Made by a program: the position numbers and the translations under genes. The notes under the pieces were generated by a model. That model saw only the letters and a program-made list of their open reading frames with translations, was not told the origin of the DNA and searched no databases. A stretch of 49,439 nucleotides of DNA, from NCBI GenBank assembly GCA_029259935.1, contig JAJDEH010000238.1, forward strand, positions 1 through 49,439. The letters run 5' to 3'. Below, in pieces: positions 1 through 7,274 of this stretch. Source of the stretch: Planctomycetota bacterium (lineage in GTDB: Bacteria > Planctomycetota > Planctomycetia > Pirellulales > Pirellulaceae). The first letter of the stretch is position 1. The number at the start of each line of letters is the position of its first letter.

Positions 1-615
1 TGGCTTACCGCCGCGAGAAACTCGCAAGGCGGCCAGGAATTGCCGCAGCGCCGAAGCTGTTTCCAGCGTGCCGCCGCTCTTGCTGATCACGACAATCGCC
101 CACCGCTCGTCGAGACTACCGGCGACGCGTCCCTCACCGAGCAACTTGAGCAACCCCTGGGAGGCATCGTTGTCGACATTGTTGCCCTCAAAATACATGC
201 GTGGCCGGCCACCGCGTTCGGCTCGGGTGAGTTCGTTGAAGTAGGGCTCACGACAGGCTTCCATCAACGCGCGGGCCCCCATGTACGAGCCGCCGATTCC
301 CAAGACCACGACCCGGTCGACCGCTTCGCTCAACCGCGCCGCCGTCTTCAGGATGCGGCCCAATTCGCTCGCATCGCGAGACTCGCGGTAGGCCGCCAGC
401 AACCGCTCGGGCATTTCGAAAAAGCCCGCATCGAGCGGTTTTTTTTCGTCAGGAATGGTGTCCGGGTTTGCAAACTGATTTGCATCTTCCTCGACAACAA
501 GTTTCCGGATTTTTTCTAGCTTCGACAAAACTCCCGATAACTCGGCCTGCGCAATGCCGCCGTTGTCAAAGATTGCACCCTCGGCGGAATATTGGATAAG
601 GTCGATTGCAGACAT
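1..615 (-). CDS. pgi: Glucose-6-phosphate isomerase, N-terminal part (cut by window edge)
   Basis: Interconverts glucose 6-phosphate and fructose 6-phosphate in the cytoplasm. The 205 residues visible on the minus strand include the sugar-isomerase phosphate-binding pattern VVLGIGGSYMGARAL and later VVISKSGGTLET, both typical of Pgi. The remaining part lies beyond position 1. An ATG at 615 (MSAIDLIQ) has an AGGA about ten bases upstream; an in-frame ATG at 654 (MAAKKFRRQ) with GGTGGA upstream is an equally allowed start. The gene is divergent from the phosphoglycerate mutase at 764, so the roughly 110-150 bp between them should hold both promoters. Identity is secure; the exact start is not. 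Confidence 0.88.
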   Translation of the reverse strand, partial: MSAIDLIQYSAEGAIFDNGGIAQAELSGVLSKLEKIRKLVVEEDANQFANPDTIPDEKKPLDAGFFEMPERLLAAYRESRDASELGRILKTAARLSEAVDRVVVLGIGGSYMGARALMEACREPYFNELTRAERGGRPRMYFEGNNVDNDASQGLLKLLGEGRVAGSLDERWAIVVISKSGGTLETASALRQFLAALRVSRGGKP

Positions 616-763
616 GACATTTGCATCCTGGCGGCGGAATTTTTTGGCTGCCATGAAGATAGTCCACCGAGCAAAAATTGAACAGGCGACGAATTGCACC
701 GTCACGGCACCTTGAACAGGGCAGTTATTTTGATACCAAGGGGGCAGTCAACCATCTTTTTCA

Positions 764-1984
764 ATGGGACCAACCAACATGGACATGCATCAGCTAACCC
801 GCGAACTCAACACGAAAAACGAATCGAAGATTGTCATGCTGGTTGCTGATGGACTGGGCGGCCTGCCTATGGAACCAACAGGCAAGACCGAGTTGGAAGC
901 GGCCAGCACCCCCAATCTGGATGCTCTGGCGATTCGCGGCGTTCAGGGTGGCAGTATCCCCGTGTTGCCCGGGATCAGTCCCGGCAGCGTTCCCGGCCAC
1001 CTGGGACTGTTTGGCTACGACCCGCTTAAGTACGTCATTGGCCGTGGTGCCTTGGAAGCCACGGGGATCGGCTTCGAACTGCAGCCGGGCGATGTGGCGA
1101 TTCGCTGTAACTTTTGCACGCTCGACGCCGACGGCAACATCGCCGACCGCCGCGCCGGACGGATTCCCACTGAAGAAAGCGCCCCGCTGGCGATCAAGCT
1201 GCGCGCCGTCTCGATTCCCAACGTGAAGGTCTTTGTCGAACCGGTCAAGGAACACCGTTTTGTCGTCGTTTTGCGGGGCGACGGCCTGGAGGGCAATGTG
1301 CGGGACACCGATCCGCAAGCCACCGGAGTACCGCCGCTCCAGCCGGTCGCCGCCGATGCGGGCAGTGCAAAGACGGTCGACGTCGCCATGGAATTTCTTC
1401 GGCAAGCGCGCGAAATCCTCGCCGATCAGCCGAAGGCAAACTTCCACACGATGCGCGGTTTCGCGGCCAAACCAGATTTACCCACCTACGAGGAAGTTTA
1501 CGGCCTGCGCGCAGCCGCGATTGCCGTCTATCCGATGTACAAGGGCCTGGCCCGTTTGGTGGGCATGAGCATCGTGGGCCAGTCGCAAACGCTGGACGAA
1601 CAGTTCGACGTGCTGGAAGAATGTTGGAACGACTACGACTTTTTCTTCATTCACTTCAAATACACCGACAGCACGGGTGAAGATGGCAACTTCGACGCCA
1701 AAGTCGAACGCATCGAACAGCTCGACGCGATCATGCCGCGCATCGGCGGACTGAATCCCGCTGTGACGATCGTCACCGGCGACCACAGCACGCCGGCCTA
1801 CCTGAAAAGCCACAGTTGGCATCCGGTGCCGACGCTGCTGGTTTCCGATTGCTGCCGCCCAGACCCTTGCCGGCAGTTTAGCGAATCCGAGTCAACTCGC
1901 GGGGGACTCGGTCAGTTCGAGGCCAAGTATCTGATGCCGCTGGCACTGGCCAACGCCGGTCGTATGGGAAAGTACGGCGCGTGA
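764..1984 (+). CDS. apgM: 2,3-bisphosphoglycerate-independent phosphoglycerate mutase, archaeal type
   Basis: Interconverts 3- and 2-phosphoglycerate in glycolysis/gluconeogenesis. The 406 aa protein has the alkaline-phosphatase-superfamily metal site VMLVADGLGG near residue 26, the nucleophile region GISPGSVPGHLGLFGYDP, and C-terminal metal ligands in HFKYTDSTGEDGN and VTGDHSTP. Length and motifs fit the ApgM (archaeal-type) branch rather than the longer GpmI. The start may be 764 or the ATG at 779. It lies divergent to pgi and ahead of glgC, so this corner is a sugar-phosphate metabolism cluster. A perfect 9-bp hairpin follows the stop by 24 bases. Confidence 0.9.
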   Translation: MGPTNMDMHQLTRELNTKNESKIVMLVADGLGGLPMEPTGKTELEAASTPNLDALAIRGVQGGSIPVLPGISPGSVPGHLGLFGYDPLKYVIGRGALEATGIGFELQPGDVAIRCNFCTLDADGNIADRRAGRIPTEESAPLAIKLRAVSIPNVKVFVEPVKEHRFVVVLRGDGLEGNVRDTDPQATGVPPLQPVAADAGSAKTVDVAMEFLRQAREILADQPKANFHTMRGFAAKPDLPTYEEVYGLRAAAIAVYPMYKGLARLVGMSIVGQSQTLDEQFDVLEECWNDYDFFFIHFKYTDSTGEDGNFDAKVERIEQLDAIMPRIGGLNPAVTIVTGDHSTPAYLKSHSWHPVPTLLVSDCCRPDPCRQFSESESTRGGLGQFEAKYLMPLALANAGRMGKYGA

Positions 1985-2008
1985 TTGCTCGACCCAGGGC
2001 AGGCCAAT

Positions 2009-2031
2009 CAACTTCACTGTTCGTGAAGTTG
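2009..2031 (+). promoter_or_regulatory. Perfect 9-bp hairpin between apgM and glgC
   Basis: CAACTTCAC and GTGAAGTTG flank a five-base loop. It sits 24 bases after the apgM stop. No T-run follows, so a classical intrinsic terminator is doubtful. It overlaps the position where a -35 element would lie for the TATAAT at 2042, so it could be an operator. Confidence 0.4.
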
Positions 2032-2041
2032 CAAAAACCTC

Positions 2042-2047
2042 TATAAT
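2042..2047 (+). promoter_or_regulatory. Candidate -10 box (TATAAT) for glgC
   Basis: An exact TATAAT lies 62 bases before the glgC start. The -35 region 17-18 bases upstream (TGTTCG) matches poorly and is inside the hairpin at 2009-2031. That arrangement would suit an activated or hairpin-bound promoter. This is inference from sequence only. Confidence 0.35.
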
Positions 2048-2109
2048 GCGTTTTCACCCATGACTTCCCATCAGATCGGCCACGTGCCGACCAGGCTGGA
2101 GACGGAGCG

Positions 2110-3363
2110 ATGCACAACACCCTGGCTGTAGTTTTGGCAGGCGGAAAAGGATCCCGTCTGGAACCACTCACCCGCGACCGGGCCAAGCCCGCGGTTCCTT
2201 TTGGCGGCGGATATCGGATTGTCGATTTTTCGCTTTCCAATTGTCTGAATAGCGGAATCAAGAAAATCTTGGTGCTCACGCAGTACAAAGCGATGAGCCT
2301 CGATCGGCATATCAACCTCGGTTGGCGTCACGTCTTTTGCAGCGAACTGGGCGAGTTTATCGATGTGGTTCCGCCTCAGCAACGGATCGACGAACACTGG
2401 TATCAAGGCACGGCGGACGCGGTCTATCAGAACATCTATGCGATCGAAAAAGAGCGTCCCGAGCACGTGATCATCTTGGCGGGCGATCATATTTACAAAA
2501 TGAACTATCGCCGAATGGTCGATTTTCACAAAGAGTCACAAGCCGATTTGACGATCGGCGCTCTCCGCGTCGCACCCGAACAAGCGCGCGAATTCGGCGT
2601 CATGCAAGTCGACCCGCAAGATCGAATTATTGGCTTCGAGGAAAAGCCGGGCGAGCCGAAGACCATTCCGGGCGACGACAAACACTGCTTGGCCTCGATG
2701 GGCATCTACGTTTTCACGGCCAGGTTTTTGTTTGAACAGCTTTGCGAAGACGCCAACAAACAAAACAGCGTTCACGATTTCGGCCGCAACGTCATTCCCT
2801 CGATCATCGATTCGCACCGCGTGTTCGCTTATCCGTTCATGGACGAGAACCGGAAGAGTGATGCCTACTGGCGCGACGTCGGCACGTTGGACGCCTACTT
2901 CGAAGCCAACATGGATCTCATCTCCGTCGATCCTCTGTTGAACATGTACGACGACCTGTGGCCGATTCGCACTTATCAACAGAACCTGCCGCCGCCAAAA
3001 TTCGTCTTCGGCAGCCAAGGTGAAGCGGACCGCAGCGGCCGAGCGATGGACAGCATCATCTGCCAGGGAAGTATTGTTTCGGGCGGATTGGTGCAGCGCA
3101 GCATTCTCGGCCCGCGCGTGCGCATCAACAGTTATGCGCACATTGAAGATTCAATCCTGTTCGAGGGCGTTAACGTCGGCCGACACGCGCGCGTGCGGCG
3201 GGCGATTATCGACAAAGGCGTCCACATCCCCGAATACGCCAAGATCGGTTTCGATCTCGAAATGGACGCCCGCCGCGGATTCACGATCACCGACAGCGGA
3301 ATCGTGGTAATCGCCAAAGCCGACGGAATCGAACATATGCTGCGAGCCGAAGCGGTGGCGTAG
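2110..3363 (+). CDS. glgC: Glucose-1-phosphate adenylyltransferase
   Basis: Makes ADP-glucose from ATP and glucose 1-phosphate, the first committed step of glycogen synthesis. The 417 aa protein has the nucleotidyltransferase loop VVLAGGKGSRLEPLT at residues 7-21, followed by RAKPAVPFGGGYRIVDF, the GTADAV segment, and the AGDHIYKM metal/substrate loop. The C-terminal third is the left-handed beta-helix with hexapeptide-like repeats (SIICQGSIVSGGLV onward). Full length. Start chosen at ATG 2110 with GGAG just upstream. The REP-like two-hairpin element begins six bases after the stop. Confidence 0.95.
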   Translation: MHNTLAVVLAGGKGSRLEPLTRDRAKPAVPFGGGYRIVDFSLSNCLNSGIKKILVLTQYKAMSLDRHINLGWRHVFCSELGEFIDVVPPQQRIDEHWYQGTADAVYQNIYAIEKERPEHVIILAGDHIYKMNYRRMVDFHKESQADLTIGALRVAPEQAREFGVMQVDPQDRIIGFEEKPGEPKTIPGDDKHCLASMGIYVFTARFLFEQLCEDANKQNSVHDFGRNVIPSIIDSHRVFAYPFMDENRKSDAYWRDVGTLDAYFEANMDLISVDPLLNMYDDLWPIRTYQQNLPPPKFVFGSQGEADRSGRAMDSIICQGSIVSGGLVQRSILGPRVRINSYAHIEDSILFEGVNVGRHARVRRAIIDKGVHIPEYAKIGFDLEMDARRGFTITDSGIVVIAKADGIEHMLRAEAVA

Positions 3364-3369
3364 AGGAGT

Positions 3370-3423
3370 GTCGCTGATCGCTCCGTGATCATGGCGCGTA
3401 TTGTTCGCGGAGTGAACAATGAC
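3370..3423. repeat. GTCG-flanked two-hairpin REP-like element (copy 1)
   Basis: Starts with GTCG, then a 7-bp stem TGATCGC-TCC-GTGATCA (one G-T pair), a ten-base spacer, a second stem TGTTCGC-GGA-GTGAACA (one G-T pair), and ends in ATGAC. The right half is an inverted, diverged copy of the left half. The same architecture recurs at 39642-39747. It lies immediately after glgC and may stabilise or terminate its mRNA. Confidence 0.75.
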
Positions 3424-3634
3424 AAATCGCCACATAGTACGCTGAATTCCCGGATTTTTGCCGATTCACGCTGGCATCCGCCGAATTCATGAGTTATAGG
3501 AATGTAAGCGCCTGCCGGGTATTCTGTTTCTCAACCCGTGAAAACTTCGTCGCGACGGATTGCAAAAGGCACGCCTAACTTTGAGTTGTCCGTGGATTCA
3601 TCCCCACGGCTCGCTAAATTCAAATCCAGCCAGA

Positions 3635-5635
3635 ATGCGATCTGTTGTGTTTCGATTGAATCTCGTTGTCGCTGTCATTCTATTCGTCTCCAGTGGGTTT
3701 CTTCGCGACAGTTTCGCGCAAGATGCCGTCGAGTTGCTAGAGCGAGCGATCCCGGCGTCCGCGGCCGACTGTACGCCGGCCCGCACGGCCGCGGTTCGCA
3801 AAGCGGCCACCGAACTTGATGACTGGGCCGCAGCCCGTTCGTGGGAACCTCGCAAACCCGATCCAAACAAGATCGTGGCCGTAATCCGGGAAGTCGTCGA
3901 ATCCAAGCAGCGGGCCGACGCGTCGCTACAAAAAGTCTTGAAACTGCGCGGCGAGTTCCTAGCGATTCCCGAAGACAAAGGCCGCCGCAATTCGATCCGT
4001 CAGTTCCTGCAAGTGACCGCGACGCTGATCGACTTATCAGGACGGCTGCAGGCGACCCAGCGAGATACCATCAGTCACGGGTCTTACGACTTATCGCCAT
4101 ATCCAAAACAGATCGACGAACTGCTTGACCTGTTGGCCAAGGATCGCGTGGAAATCGGCGCGGCGGTGATGAGCTATGTGCTGTTCGATCCGCCCGCCAG
4201 TTCTGGCTTCAAGCCGTATCCCGCTGCCACGCGGAAAAAGACACTCGAATTGATCGCGGCCACCAAGCAAATCGACCTAATGGATTCGCTGGATCAATTC
4301 CTGCGTCAAAAGTCGACGACCGATTCGCTCAAGATCGTCGCCGCCGAGACGATTCGCGCGATCGGCCTGCCCCAGGATGCGCGGCAGGGACAAGAAGACC
4401 CGCCATCGAAGGTCACGGCCGGCTCGCTACACGACATCATTTCCAGCATTGATGCGAAGCGGCTAAACCAAGATCTCGAGCAACGCCGAATCAAATTGCT
4501 CGAATGGCTTGCGCGGCGGATGAAGTACGGAGTTGAAGGCGGTGTATTTCGATACGGCAACTTGGAACTGCGGTCCGGTGATTGGCTGCTGATGCGGGGT
4601 GCGTCGCCCTACAACATGTTCAGCGATCTGACGCCTGGGCTGTTCACGCACGTGGGCGTCGTCACGGTTGAAACGGACGCCAAGGGAATTCGCCGATTCT
4701 TGTTGGTCGACTTGCCGGAACGGGGCGCTTACATTCCAGCCACGCCGGTCGATACGTATTTGAAACGCACTTTGCACTACTTCTTTCTGCGGCATGAAGA
4801 TCTGGCGGTGCAACAGGCAATGGGCCAGGCCGGAGCGGACGTCATCGGGAATGAAACCCAGTTCGATTTGACCTTCCGCACTGACCGGGTGTTGAAACTG
4901 AAAGGCAAACCGTTAAAGGGACGCCGGCTCAATACTTACTGCGCCGGCTTCTTGTTGCTTTGCGCCCAGACGACCAGCGCGCCGCGGACAGAGTTCTTTC
5001 CAGTCAACGAACATCCGCCGGGCGGTCACTGTCAGGCGAACTTGAAGCGACTGGGACTTTCCATTGGCGACAATTTCATTTCACCGACCGGTGCTCTGTT
5101 CTCGTCCAAGATGAGCATCGTGGGACGGCGTAATCCGATCTACAGCCCCTTAAGAGAGGTGAAAGAGGCGGTTTACGACCACTTTGCGTATTCGATGGTC
5201 GACAAGAAATTGACACCGGCGCCGAATACACTCCAGGCCCTGCGGGCAAAATTCGCCGGGCTGGCAAAGTACAACCCGTGGCTGGCCAAGGAACTGGCCA
5301 AACGAAACAATGTAAGCGAGCACTTGGATCTAGAGGCGGCTGCCCAGGCTGCGGCCGTGGTCGAGACGCTGGACGAAATTGCCGACGGCAAAAGCGGCGA
5401 ATTTTCCGAGGCTCGCCAAGCGTTCATGGCCGGTCCGGTCGAACAATTGGCCAAAGCCGGGTTGAAGCAAAAAGAGATCGAGCGTATCAAGATGTATCGC
5501 AAACGCCACCAACAACTCTACTCCCGTTGGCTGGAAGGCCTCTCGCCCCGCGACGTGCGGATCGAGTTGGTCCAATACTATCAAGAGCAAGGAACGAAAG
5601 CTGTTGACGAACGGTTCTTCCGATCCACGAAGTAA
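3635..5635 (+). CDS. Large secreted protein with permuted NlpC/P60 (YiiX-like) cysteine-hydrolase core
   Basis: 666 aa from ATG 3635; a longer reading from 3560 would bury the signal peptide. Residues 1-30 form a signal peptide ending in DSFAQ. The N-terminal 280 residues are helical and unrecognised. Around residues 310-440 lie SGDWLLMRGASPY, then FTHVGVV (candidate catalytic His), and NTYCAGFLLLCAQ (candidate catalytic Cys). Histidine before cysteine is the order of circularly permuted NlpC/P60 proteins such as YiiX and lecithin-retinol-acyltransferase relatives. Those enzymes cleave amide or thioester bonds in peptidoglycan or lipids. The C-terminal 180 residues are helical and unassigned. 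It probably acts in the periplasm; the substrate is unknown. Confidence 0.65.
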   Translation: MRSVVFRLNLVVAVILFVSSGFLRDSFAQDAVELLERAIPASAADCTPARTAAVRKAATELDDWAAARSWEPRKPDPNKIVAVIREVVESKQRADASLQKVLKLRGEFLAIPEDKGRRNSIRQFLQVTATLIDLSGRLQATQRDTISHGSYDLSPYPKQIDELLDLLAKDRVEIGAAVMSYVLFDPPASSGFKPYPAATRKKTLELIAATKQIDLMDSLDQFLRQKSTTDSLKIVAAETIRAIGLPQDARQGQEDPPSKVTAGSLHDIISSIDAKRLNQDLEQRRIKLLEWLARRMKYGVEGGVFRYGNLELRSGDWLLMRGASPYNMFSDLTPGLFTHVGVVTVETDAKGIRRFLLVDLPERGAYIPATPVDTYLKRTLHYFFLRHEDLAVQQAMGQAGADVIGNETQFDLTFRTDRVLKLKGKPLKGRRLNTYCAGFLLLCAQTTSAPRTEFFPVNEHPPGGHCQANLKRLGLSIGDNFISPTGALFSSKMSIVGRRNPIYSPLREVKEAVYDHFAYSMVDKKLTPAPNTLQALRAKFAGLAKYNPWLAKELAKRNNVSEHLDLEAAAQAAAVVETLDEIADGKSGEFSEARQAFMAGPVEQLAKAGLKQKEIERIKMYRKRHQQLYSRWLEGLSPRDVRIELVQYYQEQGTKAVDERFFRSTK

Positions 5636-5715
5636 CCTCGGCTCTGCCCAACGAGCAAGTTCCATCTTCTCTAAAATGCTCATGACTCTTCTGCCATCTT
5701 GAACGGATTGGAACG

Positions 5716-7059
5716 ATGAGAATTGTTATTTTGGGGGCGGGTACCGTTGGTACTTCCATTGCCGATATGCTGTGCCGCCACCGTCACAGCGTGACCGTGG
5801 TCGATTCCGATCCGGATCATACCCGCCGCATCAACGACGAACTGGACGTCCGGGCGATCGTCGGTTCCGCGTCGCGGTCCAGCATTCTGTTTCAGGCGGA
5901 GATCATCGGCTGTGACATCTGTCTTGCGGTAACGGGTAACGACGAAGTTAACTTGATCGCGGGCAGCATGGCCAAGGCAATGGGCGCGCGTCGTTCCATG
6001 GCTCGTGTCTATGCACCGATCTTTCGCGACCTCAGCACCTTCGACTATCAGCGGCACTTCAACATCGACCGGTTGCTCAGCTTGGAACATCTTTCCGCCA
6101 TGGAATTCGCGCATCACATTCGCACGCCGGGATCGGTCGTGTTGGAACATTTCGCCCGCGGCGAGGTCGAGGTGCAAGAGATCACCGTTTCCGAAAACAC
6201 GCACGCCGTGGGCACCAAGCTGAAAGATCTCGACCTGCCGCCTGGATTGAAAGTCGGTTCGATCAATCGCGAAAGCAAAATGTGGCTCGCCGGCGCGGAA
6301 GACCAGATCGAAGTCGGCGACCATGTAACGCTGATCGGTGAACGCGACGGTATCGACCAGGTGAAGTCGATGTTCCGCATCAGCAGCGGTTCCAAGATGA
6401 GCGTGGTCATCGCGGGCGGTGGTGAAACCGGGTATCACTTGGCACGCACGCTAGAGGGCGAGCGTTACAAGATCTTGCTGATGGACGCCTCGGAGGAGCG
6501 CTGTGAATACCTAGCCGATCACCTGAAACACACCACGGTCATTCATGCCGACGCGACTCGGCGCAGCGTTTTGGAAGAAGAGCGCGTGGCCAGCGCCGAT
6601 GTCTTCGTGGCCTGTACCGGCGACGATGAAAACAACATTATGGCGGGCGTCGAGGCGCGCGACATCGGCACGGAAAAAATCATGGCCCTTGTCGGCCGGC
6701 CCGACTATGCCAACGTGGTTAACAAGCTGGGCATCGACGTCGCGGTCAGCGAGCGGCAAGTGATGGCCAAACAGATTCTGGGCTTTCTCAACAAAGGAGC
6801 CGTGGTTTCCCGTGTACAACTGCCGGGCGGCCGCATTAGCATTTTTGAAATTGATGTTGTTGAAGGAGCCCTGGCAACCGAACATGTGTTGGCCAATGTG
6901 CCGTTTCCGGCCAAGTGCTTGATTGCCGCGGTCATTCGCGGCGAGTACGTAAGCGTTCCCGGTGCCGACGACCGCCTGCAAGCGGGTGACACCGTCGTGG
7001 CGCTCATTGACGATAGCGTGGTCGAGGAAGCCTTGGCACAATTTGAATTGAGCGGGTAG
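5716..7059 (+). CDS. trkA: Trk potassium uptake system, NAD-binding regulatory subunit
   Basis: Cytoplasmic gating subunit for TrkH. The 447 aa protein has two tandem RCK halves. The first begins with the Rossmann loop VILGAGTVGTSIAD and has the acidic ribose ligand VVDSD; the second begins near residue 228 with VVIAGGGETGYHLA and LLMDAS. Each half is followed by a TrkA-C lobe (EVQEITVSENTHAVGT and ISIFEIDVVEGALATE). Length matches E. coli TrkA. The trkH gene follows after 215 bases that contain several hairpin repeats, so the two may share a transcript or be separated by a processing site. Confidence 0.93.
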   Translation: MRIVILGAGTVGTSIADMLCRHRHSVTVVDSDPDHTRRINDELDVRAIVGSASRSSILFQAEIIGCDICLAVTGNDEVNLIAGSMAKAMGARRSMARVYAPIFRDLSTFDYQRHFNIDRLLSLEHLSAMEFAHHIRTPGSVVLEHFARGEVEVQEITVSENTHAVGTKLKDLDLPPGLKVGSINRESKMWLAGAEDQIEVGDHVTLIGERDGIDQVKSMFRISSGSKMSVVIAGGGETGYHLARTLEGERYKILLMDASEERCEYLADHLKHTTVIHADATRRSVLEEERVASADVFVACTGDDENNIMAGVEARDIGTEKIMALVGRPDYANVVNKLGIDVAVSERQVMAKQILGFLNKGAVVSRVQLPGGRISIFEIDVVEGALATEHVLANVPFPAKCLIAAVIRGEYVSVPGADDRLQAGDTVVALIDDSVVEEALAQFELSG

Positions 7060-7078
7060 AGGATGGCGTTATTCACAA

Positions 7079-7219
7079 GTCCCGAAGGGACGACAGCATG
7101 TAGCCTGGGGCGTAAGCCCCGTGAGCATTGCTTCGTAGCTGTTAGGCGCGAGGATTCAAGATTCGCATGTTTGGCAGCGTACTCGCGCTGCAAAATCACC
7201 CCCCAGCTAACGCTGGGGG
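7079..7219. repeat. Cluster of three short hairpins between trkA and trkH
   Basis: Three separate inverted repeats: GTCCC-gaa-GGGAC at 7079-7091, GGGGC-gtaa-GCCCC at 7107-7120 (preceded by GTAG at 7100-7103), and CCCCCAGC-taac-GCTGGGGG at 7200-7219. They have the look of dispersed planctomycete intergenic repeats. They could block exonucleases and allow different trkA and trkH dosage. No coding potential is apparent in 7060-7274. Confidence 0.55.
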
Positions 7220-7274
7220 CTCGCCTGAGAATTAACACGATCGCTTCTCACCTTTGTTCAGGCTTGGCCCCGTC

